Shown: positions 43,371 to 52,329 of the stretch, one piece after another
Numbering within the stretch: the stretch's first letter is position 1
Layout: each line of letters begins with the position of its first letter
Assembly: GCF_026651855.1 (NCBI RefSeq)
Contig: NZ_CP093280.1
Span: 5,726,501 to 5,790,500 of the forward strand
Length of the DNA stretch: 64,000 nucleotides
Origin: Pseudomonas silvicola
Lineage (GTDB): Bacteria > Pseudomonadota > Gammaproteobacteria > Pseudomonadales > Pseudomonadaceae
Direction: 5' to 3'
Notes under the pieces: model-generated
The model's database searches: none
What the model saw: the letters and a program-made list of their open reading frames with translations, nothing else
What the model was told of the DNA's origin: nothing
Made by a program: the position numbers and the translations under genes

Positions 43371-46294
43371 AGCGCCGACATTCCCTGGCCAGCATCGCCC
43401 TGGGCGGCCTGGCCCTGTGCGGTGTGGTCGGCCTGGTGCTGGCCGCCGAGACCCTGACGCAACCCGGCCAGCAGACCGACAGTGCCCAGGGCGTCAAGGC
43501 CCCGGCCACCACCGAAGACCCCGCCGTTGCCCGCGGCCGCTACGTGGCCATCGCCGGCGACTGCGCCGCGTGCCACACCGACCCGCACCAGGGCAAGCCT
43601 TTCGCCGGTGGCTACGCCTTGCAGACGCCTTTCGGCACCCTGCTGGCCAGCAACATCACGTCGGACAAGAACACCGGTATCGGTGCCTGGACCGAGGCCG
43701 AGTTCACCCGCGCGGTGCGCGAGGGCAAAGGCCGTCACGGCGAGAACCTGTACCCGGCCATGCCGTACAACGCCTACGTGAAAGTCAGCGACCAGGACAT
43801 GCATGACCTGTGGGCCTACATGCAGACGGTGCCGGCGGTGGACAACAAGGTGGTCTCCAACCAGTTGCCCTTCCCGTTCAACATCCGTCTGATGATGATG
43901 GGCTGGAACCTGCTGTTCTTCGACAAGACCCCGTTCGTGCCCGTGGCCAGCGCCAGCGCGCAGATCAACCGTGGCGCCTACCTGGTACAAGGCCTGGGCC
44001 ACTGCGCGGCCTGCCACACGGCCAAGAACTTCATGGGCGGCGACAAGGGTGGCGCGTTCCTGCAAGGCGGCGAGCTGGAAGGCTGGCATGCGCCGGAGAT
44101 CACCGGTAACCCTGCCGTGGGCATTGGTGGCTGGACACCCGCGCAGGTAGTGCAGTACCTCAAGACAGGCAGCAACGACGTAGCCGTCGCCTCGGGCCCC
44201 ATGGCCGAAGCGGTGACCAACTCCACGCAGCACATGACCGACGATGACCTGCAGGCCATTGCCGCGTACCTGCAAAGCCTGCCCGGCTCCGATACCGCCA
44301 AGGCACAGCCGCTGGCGGCCAGTGACCCGGTCATGCAACGGGGTGCCAATGTGTACTCGGCCAACTGCGCCGCGTGCCACACCGACCCGCACCAGGGCAA
44401 GCCTTTCGCCGGTGGCTACGCCTTGCAGACGCCTTTCGGCACCCTGCTGGCCAGCAACATCACGTCGGACAAGAACACCGGTATCGGTGCCTGGACCGAG
44501 GCCGAGTTCACCCGCGCGGTGCGCGAGGGCAAAGGCCGTCACGGCGAGAACCTGTACCCGGCCATGCCGTACAACGCCTACGTGAAAGTCAGCGACCAGG
44601 ACATGCATGACCTGTGGGCCTACATGCAGACGGTGCCGGCGGTGGACAACAAGGTGGTCTCCAACCAGTTGCCCTTCCCGTTCAACATCCGTCTGATGAT
44701 GATGGGCTGGAACCTGCTGTTCTTCGACAAGACCCCGTTCGTGCCCGTGGCCAGCGCCAGCGCGCAGATCAACCGTGGCGCCTACCTGGTACAAGGCCTG
44801 GGCCACTGCGCGGCCTGCCACACGGCCAAGAACTTCATGGGCGGCGACAAGGGTGGCGCGTTCCTGCAAGGCGGCGAGCTGGAAGGCTGGCATGCGCCGG
44901 AGATCACCGGTAACCCTGCCGTGGGCATTGGTGGCTGGACACCCGCGCAGGTAGTGCAGTACCTCAAGACAGGCAGCAACGACGTAGCCGTCGCCTCGGG
45001 CCCCATGGCCGAAGCGGTGACCAACTCCACGCAGCACATGACCGACGATGACCTGCAGGCCATTGCCGCGTACCTGCAAAGCCTGCCCGGCTCCGATACC
45101 GCCAAGGCACAGCCGCTGGCGGCCAGTGACCCGGTCATGCAACGGGGTGCCAATGTGTACTCGGCCAACTGCGCCGCGTGCCACACCGACCCGCACCAGG
45201 GCAAGCCTTTCGCCGGTGGCTACGCCTTGCAGACGCCTTTCGGCACCCTGCTGGCCAGCAACATCACGTCGGACAAGAACACCGGTATCGGTGCCTGGAC
45301 CGAGGCCGAGTTCACCCGCGCGGTGCGCGAGGGCAAAGGCCGTCACGGCGAGAACCTGTACCCGGCCATGCCGTACAACGCCTACGTGAAAGTCAGCGAC
45401 CAGGACATGCATGACCTGTGGGCCTACATGCAGACGGTGCCGGCGGTGGACAACAAGGTGGTCTCCAACCAGTTGCCCTTCCCGTTCAACATCCGTCTGA
45501 TGATGATGGGCTGGAACCTGCTGTTCTTCGACAAGACCCCGTTCGTGCCCGTGGCCAGCGCCAGCGCGCAGATCAACCGTGGCGCCTACCTGGTACAAGG
45601 CCTGGGCCACTGCGCGGCCTGCCACACGGCCAAGAACTTCATGGGCGGCGACAAGGGTGGCGCGTTCCTGCAAGGCGGCGAGCTGGAAGGCTGGCATGCG
45701 CCGGAGATCACCGGTAACCCTGCCGTGGGCATTGGTGGCTGGACACCCGCGCAGGTAGTGCAGTACCTCAAGACAGGCAGCAACGACGTAGCCGTCGCCT
45801 CGGGCCCCATGGCCGAAGCGGTGACCAACTCCACGCAGCACATGACCGACGATGACCTGCAGGCCATTGCCGCGTACCTGCAAAGCCTGCCCGGCTCCGA
45901 TACCGCCAAGGCACAGCCGCTGGCGGCCAGTGACCCGGTCATGCAACGGGGTGCCAATGTGTACTCGGCCAACTGCGCCGCGTGCCACAACAGCGATGGC
46001 AAGGGAATCAACCAACTGGCCGCGGGCATTGGCAATAACCCCGGCGTGCAGGCTGTCAACGCTCAGAGCCTGATGACCACCGTGCTGCAGGGAGGCCGCG
46101 GTGCCGTGACCCTGGACAACCCTACCAGCGGCGCGATGCCCAGCTTTGCCTGGAAACTGTCCGATGAGCAGGTCGCGGCCACCCTGACGTATATCCGCAA
46201 CAGTTGGGGCAACGCTGCACCGGCGGTCACGGCCAAGCAGGTCGCCGACACCCGCAAGGACCTCAAAATGCCGGCTCAACTGAGCATTCACTGA
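43367..46294 (+). CDS. cytochrome c subunit with internal triplication, seven heme motifs (operon 2)
   Basis: 975 residues, where 430-440 is normal. A signal/anchor (SIALGGLALCGVVGLVLA) is followed by three copies of a 268-residue unit and then the ordinary third-heme domain. Each unit holds CAACHTDPH and CAACHTAKN, and the tail holds CAACHNSDG, giving seven CxxCH sites against three in the operon 1 paralogue. The frame is open throughout. ATG 43367 overlaps the GMC stop (ATGA). Role: electron acceptor of the GMC subunit in the periplasm. Whether the long form is made and functional is unknown; without two of the three units the protein would have 439 residues. Confidence 0.88.
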   Translation: MKRRHSLASIALGGLALCGVVGLVLAAETLTQPGQQTDSAQGVKAPATTEDPAVARGRYVAIAGDCAACHTDPHQGKPFAGGYALQTPFGTLLASNITSDKNTGIGAWTEAEFTRAVREGKGRHGENLYPAMPYNAYVKVSDQDMHDLWAYMQTVPAVDNKVVSNQLPFPFNIRLMMMGWNLLFFDKTPFVPVASASAQINRGAYLVQGLGHCAACHTAKNFMGGDKGGAFLQGGELEGWHAPEITGNPAVGIGGWTPAQVVQYLKTGSNDVAVASGPMAEAVTNSTQHMTDDDLQAIAAYLQSLPGSDTAKAQPLAASDPVMQRGANVYSANCAACHTDPHQGKPFAGGYALQTPFGTLLASNITSDKNTGIGAWTEAEFTRAVREGKGRHGENLYPAMPYNAYVKVSDQDMHDLWAYMQTVPAVDNKVVSNQLPFPFNIRLMMMGWNLLFFDKTPFVPVASASAQINRGAYLVQGLGHCAACHTAKNFMGGDKGGAFLQGGELEGWHAPEITGNPAVGIGGWTPAQVVQYLKTGSNDVAVASGPMAEAVTNSTQHMTDDDLQAIAAYLQSLPGSDTAKAQPLAASDPVMQRGANVYSANCAACHTDPHQGKPFAGGYALQTPFGTLLASNITSDKNTGIGAWTEAEFTRAVREGKGRHGENLYPAMPYNAYVKVSDQDMHDLWAYMQTVPAVDNKVVSNQLPFPFNIRLMMMGWNLLFFDKTPFVPVASASAQINRGAYLVQGLGHCAACHTAKNFMGGDKGGAFLQGGELEGWHAPEITGNPAVGIGGWTPAQVVQYLKTGSNDVAVASGPMAEAVTNSTQHMTDDDLQAIAAYLQSLPGSDTAKAQPLAASDPVMQRGANVYSANCAACHNSDGKGINQLAAGIGNNPGVQAVNAQSLMTTVLQGGRGAVTLDNPTSGAMPSFAWKLSDEQVAATLTYIRNSWGNAAPAVTAKQVADTRKDLKMPAQLSIH
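43560..45971 (+). repeat. three tandem 804-bp direct repeats inside the cytochrome gene
   Basis: Units run 43560-44363, 44364-45167 and 45168-45971. They look identical at the nucleotide level wherever I compared them, and shifted-frame translations of the units are also identical. The period is 804 bp (268 codons), so the frame is kept. Each junction lies at an 18-bp sequence coding for the CAACH heme motif that occurs at both heme 1 and heme 3 of the basic gene, which explains how unequal recombination could create the array. Confidence 0.93.
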
Positions 46295-46318
46295 ACATTT
46301 TTCCGCCGTAGCAGCCCT

Positions 46319-46353
46319 CCCTGCAGGCCCGTGCGAAGCTCGGTCCTGCAGGG
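46319..46353. repeat. hairpin between the cytochrome and OprB genes
   Basis: CCCTGCAGG and CCTGCAGGG form a nine-base perfect stem around a 17-base loop in the 108-base gap after the cytochrome stop. No T-run follows. It resembles a short repetitive extragenic palindrome and may also stabilise or end the upstream transcript. Confidence 0.4.
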
Positions 46354-46402
46354 CAGGCGTGCGCGTGCGGTGCCCCCTATCCAGTAAAAGGACTCACGCA
46401 CC

Positions 46403-47749
46403 ATGGGACCCCTACCCTCCTACCTGGCCCGCTACCCGCGCGCCACCTTGCTGATGCTGTCGGTCTGCACCGCCTCCGGTGCCCAGGCCGCCGACGCGTT
46501 CGCAGCCGACTCGCCCTGGATGACCGGCGACTGGGGCGGCCTGCGAAGCGAATGGCTGAACAAGGGCATCGACATCAAGATGGGCTACACCGGCGAGTCG
46601 GCGTCCAACCTGCGCGGCGGCTACCAGAAGCATGACCGGGTGACCCGCTACGCCGACCAGTTCAACCTGGGGGCCGACATCGACCTGCAAAAACTGCTGG
46701 GTTGGCAGGACGCGGCCTTCAGTCTATCGGTCACCAACCGCAACGGCAGCAACATCAACGACAAGATCAGCGACCCACGGGCCACCGGCCTGGGCTCGAC
46801 TCAGGAAATCCAGGGCCGTGGCAGCGTCAGCCGCCTCAGCGAACTGTGGGTGAGCAAGGGCTGGTTCGACGACACCCTGAACATCAAGGCCGGCCGCTTC
46901 GCCGTCAGCGATGACTTCGCCGTCGAGGACTGCCTGTTCCAGGGCCTGGCCTTCTGTGGCTCGCAACCCGGCAACTACGTGGACAGCATCTACAACGGCC
47001 CCATCAGCCAATGGGCCGCACGAGTGCGCTACCGCCTGAGCAGCGAGGTCTATGCACAGATCGGCGCCTTCAACATCAACCCCTCGGACCTGGACAACGA
47101 CAACGGCTTCAAGCTCAACGGCGCCGGCACCACGGGCACCCTGGTACCGGTGGAATTGGTATGGGCCCCCACGGTCAACCGGCTGCCGGGCGAATACCGC
47201 ATCGGCTACTACCACAGCACCGCCAACGGCACCGACGTCTACAAGGACAGCAACAACCAGCCAGCGGCCCTCACGGGCGAAGCCTACCGCAGCGATTCCA
47301 GCCGCCATGGTTTCTGGCTGGTGGGCAAGCAGCAACTGACCTCGGTCAACGGCGACGCTTCGCGCGGGCTGGTACTGACGGCCAGTGCCACCTTCCAGGA
47401 CCGCGCCACCACCCCGGTGGACAGCTACCAGAAGGTCAGCCTGGTGTACAAAGGCCCCTTCGACGCCCGCCCCACCGACACCCTTGGCCTGGGCATCGCC
47501 CGCGTGCATGCCAGTTCCCTGTTCCTGCGCAACGCCAAGACCGCAAACGCCGCCAGCGGCCTGAGCTACGACGACGCCGGCTACGTGCCCGAACAGCACT
47601 CCGAATACGCCACCGAGCTGAACTACGGCATCCAGGCGACCAAATGGCTGAACATCATGCCCAACCTGCAGTACATCAAGCACCCGGATGGTGTGCGTGA
47701 AGTCGACAATGCGCTGGTGCTGGGCTTGCAGGTGCAGTCACAGTTCTGA
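46403..47749 (+). CDS. oprB: OprB-family carbohydrate-selective porin
   Basis: 448 residues: a signal peptide ending near SGAQA, the OprB opening SPWMTGDWGGLRSEWLNKGI, and many beta-strands ending in a C-terminal Phe (GLQVQSQF), the outer-membrane insertion signal. OprB porins let glucose and other sugars into the periplasm. Its place directly after the second dehydrogenase operon suggests it feeds that oxidation system. AAAAGGA lies 12 bases before the start. Confidence 0.9.
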   Translation: MGPLPSYLARYPRATLLMLSVCTASGAQAADAFAADSPWMTGDWGGLRSEWLNKGIDIKMGYTGESASNLRGGYQKHDRVTRYADQFNLGADIDLQKLLGWQDAAFSLSVTNRNGSNINDKISDPRATGLGSTQEIQGRGSVSRLSELWVSKGWFDDTLNIKAGRFAVSDDFAVEDCLFQGLAFCGSQPGNYVDSIYNGPISQWAARVRYRLSSEVYAQIGAFNINPSDLDNDNGFKLNGAGTTGTLVPVELVWAPTVNRLPGEYRIGYYHSTANGTDVYKDSNNQPAALTGEAYRSDSSRHGFWLVGKQQLTSVNGDASRGLVLTASATFQDRATTPVDSYQKVSLVYKGPFDARPTDTLGLGIARVHASSLFLRNAKTANAASGLSYDDAGYVPEQHSEYATELNYGIQATKWLNIMPNLQYIKHPDGVREVDNALVLGLQVQSQF

Positions 47750-47758
47750 CCGGCCACG

Positions 47759-49123
47759 TCAACTGCGCCGCGCGGTATCAGGCCCAGCGCCTATACCGCC
47801 GACGCGGCCAGGGCCGCTACCCGGTGTTGTCAGCCCCAGGGTGTCGCGCAGGGTCGTGCCCGGGTAGGACTGGCGGAATACCCCGGCCTGCTGCAGCAAC
47901 GGCACCACCTGGCCGAGGAACAGGTCATCCCCCTCTTCCAGGTACGCCGGCAGCACCACGAAACCATCGCAGGCTTCGGCTTGGTACCAGTCGATCAACT
48001 GCTGGGCGACTTCCTGGGGGCTGCCCACGGGGGAGAAGAATGACAGGCTTTCGGCGTACCACTTGCCCACTTCGGCCACGGTCATGCCCCGGGCCACGGC
48101 TTCCTGAATGACGTACTGGAAACGGCCCTTGCTGCCGGTGATGCGCTCGGTGATATCCGGCAGCGGCGCGTTGAGCGGGTACTGGGACAGGTCGTGGTTC
48201 ATGCTCGCGGACATGAAACTCAGGCCAGCCTCGGGACGGATCAGCGACTTGAGCAACGCGTCCTTTTCACGTGCGTCCCGGGCATCCACGCCGACGATCG
48301 GCACAATGCCTGGCAGCACCTTGATCGAGGCCGGGTCACGGCCGAACGCCTTGGCGCGCTCTTTGATCAGGCGGTAGAAATCCCGCGCGCGGGGCAGCGT
48401 GGCCTGCACCACGAACACCACCTCGGCGTGTCGCGCCGCCAGGTCGATGAAGGTCTCCGACACCCCGGCCTGGATCAGCACTGGGTGGCCCTGGGGCGGG
48501 CGCGCGATATTCAACGGCCCGCGCACGTCGAAGTGGGCGCCCCGATGGTCGACATACTGCAACCGCGAAGGGTCGCCATGCACGCCACTGGCTACATCTC
48601 GCACCAGCGCATCATCACCGTGGCTATCCCATAGTTTGCGGACCACATCGATGAACTCTTCGGCGCGCTGGTAACGCTCGCCGTGGGCAAAATGGGTGGC
48701 CCGCCCGTGGTTGCGCGCCTCGCCGTCGCTCACCGAGGTGACCACGTTCCACGCCGCCCGGCCGCCGCTGAGGTGGTCGATGTTGGCCAGCATCCGCGCC
48801 GCCGTGAATGGCGCCGAATAGGAGGAAGACACCGTGCCGCCCAGGCCGATGCGGTCGGTAACCGCCGCCAGCGCGGCCAGCAGGGTCAACGGTTCGGGAC
48901 GCGCCACTGGACGGTACTTCACGGTGTCGGCAAAGTGGCCACCGTAGTTGTCGTCGATCGACAACTTGTCGGCCACGAACAGCATGTCCAGGCAGGCCGC
49001 TTCGGCGCGCTTGGCGATCTTCTTGTACAAGGGCCAGTCGACACCGCCGCTGGTGGCGGAGTCAGGGTGCCGCCAGCCTCCATGGTGGATGCCTGCTTCG
49101 AGGTAGAGCGCCAGGTGCATCAT
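47759..49123 (-). CDS. LLM-class flavin monooxygenase (NtaA/SnaA/DszA type)
   Basis: 454 residues of the bacterial luciferase-like fold: LALYLEAGIHHGGWRHPDSA at the N-terminus, FVADKLSIDD, GRAAWNVVTSVSDGEARNHG and HPVLIQAGVSETFIDLAA. Such enzymes use FMNH2 to oxidise sulfonates, chelators or aromatic compounds. ATG 49123 or 49120 may be used. The last 20 residues (RVGGIGAGPDTARRS) are coded by DNA resembling the intergenic repeats of this window, so the C-terminus may have been extended by a repeat insertion. The gene converges on oprB with only nine bases between stops. Confidence 0.87.
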   Translation of the reverse strand: MMHLALYLEAGIHHGGWRHPDSATSGGVDWPLYKKIAKRAEAACLDMLFVADKLSIDDNYGGHFADTVKYRPVARPEPLTLLAALAAVTDRIGLGGTVSSSYSAPFTAARMLANIDHLSGGRAAWNVVTSVSDGEARNHGRATHFAHGERYQRAEEFIDVVRKLWDSHGDDALVRDVASGVHGDPSRLQYVDHRGAHFDVRGPLNIARPPQGHPVLIQAGVSETFIDLAARHAEVVFVVQATLPRARDFYRLIKERAKAFGRDPASIKVLPGIVPIVGVDARDAREKDALLKSLIRPEAGLSFMSASMNHDLSQYPLNAPLPDITERITGSKGRFQYVIQEAVARGMTVAEVGKWYAESLSFFSPVGSPQEVAQQLIDWYQAEACDGFVVLPAYLEEGDDLFLGQVVPLLQQAGVFRQSYPGTTLRDTLGLTTPGSGPGRVGGIGAGPDTARRS

Positions 49124-49352
49124 GGGTACCTGCTTCCTTTGCCGGGTGACGGGCGTATTCCCGCACAGGCGCTAATTATCACGACACTGATATTAAACAG
49201 GAAGTAACATAAAATTATTTGATTATGCGTTTCATCCTTCGGGCGTGCGCAAATGAAAACCCCCTCAGCTTTCTAAAGCCTCGCCAGCGAGCTTCGTCAT
49301 GCTCTAGGCCAGCGCCCCCGTGGCGCCGCCCGTTCATTTCTGGAGATAGACC

Positions 49353-49802
49353 ATGCTTCGCACTGCCGCAGCCCTGGCTGCACTGACACTTTCCGGTTTC
49401 GCCTTCGCCGACACCCAGTGCTCGGTGACCATCCATGGCACCGATCAGATGACCTACGACCTCAAGACCATCGCCGTGCCCGCCAGCTGCAAGCAGTTCC
49501 AGGTCACCCTGGAACACCCGGGCACACTCCCCAAGAACGTCATGGGGCATAACTGGGTGCTGAGCAAGAAGGATGACCTCAAGGGCGTGACCGACGACGG
49601 CTCCAAGGCGGGCGAAAGCAACGACTATGTTCAACCGGGTGATACCCGCGTGCTGGCGCACACCAAGCTGATTGGCGGTGGCGAGAAAGCGACGGTGACC
49701 CTGGACACCAGGAAGCTGAAGAAGGGTGATGACTACGTATTCTTCTGTTCGTACCCCTTCCACGCCACCATGATGAAGGGCACGCTGACGTTCAGCGGCT
49801 GA
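49353..49802 (+). CDS. azu: azurin
   Basis: 149 residues with a signal peptide (ALAALTLSGFAFA) and the mature start DTQCSVTIHGTDQM. The blue-copper ligands are in place: MGHNW gives Gly and His, and CSYPFHATMM gives Cys, His (C-x4-H) and the axial Met (H-x3-M). The disulfide pair is CSV and ASCKQF. The FFCSYPFHATMM loop differs from the usual FCTFPGHSALM, so this is a divergent azurin. It is a periplasmic one-electron carrier. GGAGA precedes ATG 49353. Confidence 0.94.
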   Translation: MLRTAAALAALTLSGFAFADTQCSVTIHGTDQMTYDLKTIAVPASCKQFQVTLEHPGTLPKNVMGHNWVLSKKDDLKGVTDDGSKAGESNDYVQPGDTRVLAHTKLIGGGEKATVTLDTRKLKKGDDYVFFCSYPFHATMMKGTLTFSG

Positions 49803-49816
49803 ACCGCGCGGCGGGA

Positions 49817-49838
49817 CGGTTACCCTGCGGGGTAACCG
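49817..49838. terminator. bidirectional hairpin between azurin and pvdQ
   Basis: CGGTTACCC and GGGTAACCG form a perfect nine-base stem with a four-base loop in the 54-base gap between the convergent azurin and pvdQ genes. There is no clear T-run, but position and stability suit a shared terminator. Confidence 0.55.
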
Positions 49839-49856
49839 CCGGCCGAGCTGGCAGGC

Positions 49857-52139
49857 TCAACGCAACTGCAGCACCTCATGTTCACCGTCGGCGGCGATCT
49901 GCGCCGGGGTGAACGGCAACGGCTGCCACTGCTGGGCGGAGAACAGCAGGGTCTGGTCCTTGAAGTGCGGCGATGCCGGGTCGCTGGACTGGGAAAATGC
50001 CAGCAACCCACGCGCCACCGGACCATTGGCGTCGAAACCGACCAACTGGATATAGCTGCTGCCGCCATCCACATCCAACTGCAGGCCATGGCGCCGGGTC
50101 GTCATGGCGTCATAGACACCCAGCTTGCCGTCACCGCCCGGGATGGCGATACGCTGGGCCCCGCGCTGCACGCCCTGCAACTGCCCCCAGCGAGTATCGG
50201 CGGCCAGGCCTGCCTTGGCCACTTGGGCGCTGGCCGTGGCCAGCGCCTGCTTGAGGCGCACCGCCACGTCCGGGTTCTGCCAGGCGATGCCGGCAGGGGT
50301 ATGGACGGGGTCAGTGGGCGAGAATGGCACGCGCCAGTCCTGCCCGGTCTGCAACCCGGCCAAGGTCAATTGGAAATACAGCATGCCCAGGCCACTGTCG
50401 AGTTGCGCACGGCGATCCCAGGCCTTCAGGGCCGCGCAGGCGGATGCGGTCGTGGCGTCTTCATGGGCGCCGCAGAATGCCAGCACGTCGTCGAGCACAA
50501 GGTCAGCCAGGTACACGCGATTGCCCGTCACCAGGCTCTGCAAGAACGCTGGGGTCACTGCCTGGCTGCCCAACCGCTGCAACTGATCGAGGGCAAAGCG
50601 CGCACGCAGGCCCAGCGGCCGGTCGCTGCGGCTGATCAACGGCGAGAAGCCCACCAGCGGTGCCGCGGGCTGGGTCATCCAGGCACTGTCGTTGGAGTTC
50701 TGCAGCACATCGTTGCGCAGCAGTTGCGGCAGGTGCCGAGCGGCGACGATACCCGGCTGCTGGGCGCCCTCGTCGTTCTGCCAGTCACACGCGCCGCGGC
50801 TGCCATCCACCCCCGGCAGACCCGCCTTGACCAGCGCCGGATCGGCGCACTGGGCCAGTTGCGCCAGGGGAATGTTGGGCACCACCGAGGCGTTCATGTA
50901 CAGCGACTGGCCGGTGTCGTCCACCGCCAGGGTGTTGACCCAGGGAATGCCCTGGTGGTCAGCGACGACCTGTTGCAACTGCTTGACGCTGGTGGCGCGG
51001 TTCATGGCGTCCCACTGGGCCAGGATGCGGTCGTTGCCCAGGTTGGCGTCTTGCAGGGCATAGGCATGGCTGGCGTCCCAGGGCATCAGCCCCGGCAACG
51101 TCACCAGCGGGCCGAAGCGCGAACGGTAGACATCGTGGTTCACGGTTACCAGGCTTCCATCGGCTTCACGCACGCGCACGCTCAAGGTCTGCTTGCGCAA
51201 CGCTTGGGGTTGGCCGTCCACCAGGTAGGCCTTGCCAGCGTCGGTCAGCGTCAGCCGGTGCAGGGTGAAGTGGCTGGACTGGTCCACGGTATGGGTCCAG
51301 GCCAGGTGCTGGTTGAAGCCGATATTCACCAGCGGCAAGCCCGGCAGCGCCGCGCCCATCACGTCCAGTTGGCCGGGAATGGTCAGGTGCATCTGGTAAA
51401 AGCGCAGGCCACCGGTCCAGGGAAAGTGCGGGTTGCCCAGCAACAGGCCCTTGCCGTTGTCACTGCGCGCGCCCCCCACGGCGATGGCATTGCTGCCGCG
51501 GGTGTCGGCAAACGTCTGCAACTGCGCCAGCGCTTGAGCCGCGGCCTGGGGGTTGGCGGCCTGTGGCCCGGCGACACCCGGTGGCGCGGCGGCCACCAGG
51601 GCCTTGGCGAAACGCCCGACGCCGCCTTCCACCAGCATGCGCCGCACCAGGCGAATCACGTCGTCGTTGGCCAACGGCCGTAGCCAGCCTGCGTTGCGGC
51701 ACTGTTCAGGCTGCTGCGCGCTGGGCGTCTGGGCCAGGTAACGGTTGACCCCGGCCACATAGCCGGCGATGCGCTGCTGCATGGCCGGCGGCTGCGCACG
51801 CCAGAACGCCTGTACCGCCTCAGGGCCATTGAGCCATTGGAAGAAGATGTCCGAGGTGAGGTTGTCCAGGCCGCTGGAGGACGTGCCTGCCCGGCCCAGA
51901 TACCGGGCACGCTCGCCGCTGGCGGTCAGCACTTCGTCCTCCAGCAGGCAGAGATTGTCACGCGCATAGGCATAACCGATGCCCTCGCCCAGCCCGTGGT
52001 CGTCGCTGGCCTGTATATGCGGTACGCCCAGCGACGTCCAGCTCAGTTGCGCCACGGGCGCGGGGTCGGCCGCGTGGGCGGTGGCCGCCAGCAGACAGCA
52101 GGCGGCCCAGGCCGCGCTTTGTATCGGAAACGAATGCAC
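49857..52139 (-). CDS. pvdQ: PvdQ acylase (Ntn hydrolase) of pyoverdine maturation
   Basis: 760 residues: a signal peptide ending ATAHA, an alpha chain, and a beta chain that begins at Ser216 in TRGSNAIAVGG, the self-cleavage nucleophile of penicillin-amidase-type enzymes. Long segments agree with recalled P. aeruginosa PvdQ (GNPHFPW, FYQMHLTIPG, WTHTVDQSSHFTLHRL, LLAFSQSSDP). PvdQ removes the fatty-acyl chain from the acylated ferribactin precursor in the periplasm and can also cleave long-chain acyl-homoserine lactones. An iron-starvation box lies upstream. It stands apart from the pvdM-pvdO unit. Confidence 0.93.
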   Translation of the reverse strand: MHSFPIQSAAWAACCLLAATAHAADPAPVAQLSWTSLGVPHIQASDDHGLGEGIGYAYARDNLCLLEDEVLTASGERARYLGRAGTSSSGLDNLTSDIFFQWLNGPEAVQAFWRAQPPAMQQRIAGYVAGVNRYLAQTPSAQQPEQCRNAGWLRPLANDDVIRLVRRMLVEGGVGRFAKALVAAAPPGVAGPQAANPQAAAQALAQLQTFADTRGSNAIAVGGARSDNGKGLLLGNPHFPWTGGLRFYQMHLTIPGQLDVMGAALPGLPLVNIGFNQHLAWTHTVDQSSHFTLHRLTLTDAGKAYLVDGQPQALRKQTLSVRVREADGSLVTVNHDVYRSRFGPLVTLPGLMPWDASHAYALQDANLGNDRILAQWDAMNRATSVKQLQQVVADHQGIPWVNTLAVDDTGQSLYMNASVVPNIPLAQLAQCADPALVKAGLPGVDGSRGACDWQNDEGAQQPGIVAARHLPQLLRNDVLQNSNDSAWMTQPAAPLVGFSPLISRSDRPLGLRARFALDQLQRLGSQAVTPAFLQSLVTGNRVYLADLVLDDVLAFCGAHEDATTASACAALKAWDRRAQLDSGLGMLYFQLTLAGLQTGQDWRVPFSPTDPVHTPAGIAWQNPDVAVRLKQALATASAQVAKAGLAADTRWGQLQGVQRGAQRIAIPGGDGKLGVYDAMTTRRHGLQLDVDGGSSYIQLVGFDANGPVARGLLAFSQSSDPASPHFKDQTLLFSAQQWQPLPFTPAQIAADGEHEVLQLR

Positions 52140-52194
52140 AGGGGCTCCTTGAACAGACGGCCCACGTGCGGGCCGGAATGAGGCTGCTCAGGAG

Positions 52195-52218
52195 ACGATC
52201 ACGCGCAGGTGAAATTTA
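52195..52218 (-). promoter_or_regulatory. pvdQ: iron-starvation (PvdS) box for pvdQ
   Basis: On the minus strand TAAAT (52218-52214) is followed after exactly 16 bases by CGT (52197-52195). TAAAT-N16-CGT is the promoter motif of the ECF sigma factor PvdS. The CGT is 56 bases before the pvdQ start. Confidence 0.75.
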
Positions 52219-52329
52219 CCCGGCTCGCACAACGGCGCCTCCCCGGCCCGCCGCCCCGACATCGCGCCTGCGGGCAAGAAGCTGGCAAATGAGCACCATG
52301 GAAGTGCACGAAAAAGATTACAGATAGAA

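Noticed and set aside
43560-45971. CRISPR array or insertion-sequence explanation for the tandem repeats
   Set aside because: Units are 804 bp, contiguous, coding and in frame, with no spacers, transposase or terminal inverted repeats.
43325-46291. Antisense open frame of 988 codons across the cytochrome repeats
   Set aside because: High GC codon bias leaves the opposite strand open; the product (His/Val/Gly-rich, no domain) looks like a shadow, while the plus strand encodes a clear cytochrome.
49200-49352. ANR/FNR box before azurin
   Set aside because: TTGAT is present near 49218 but the matching ATCAA half is missing at the right distance.
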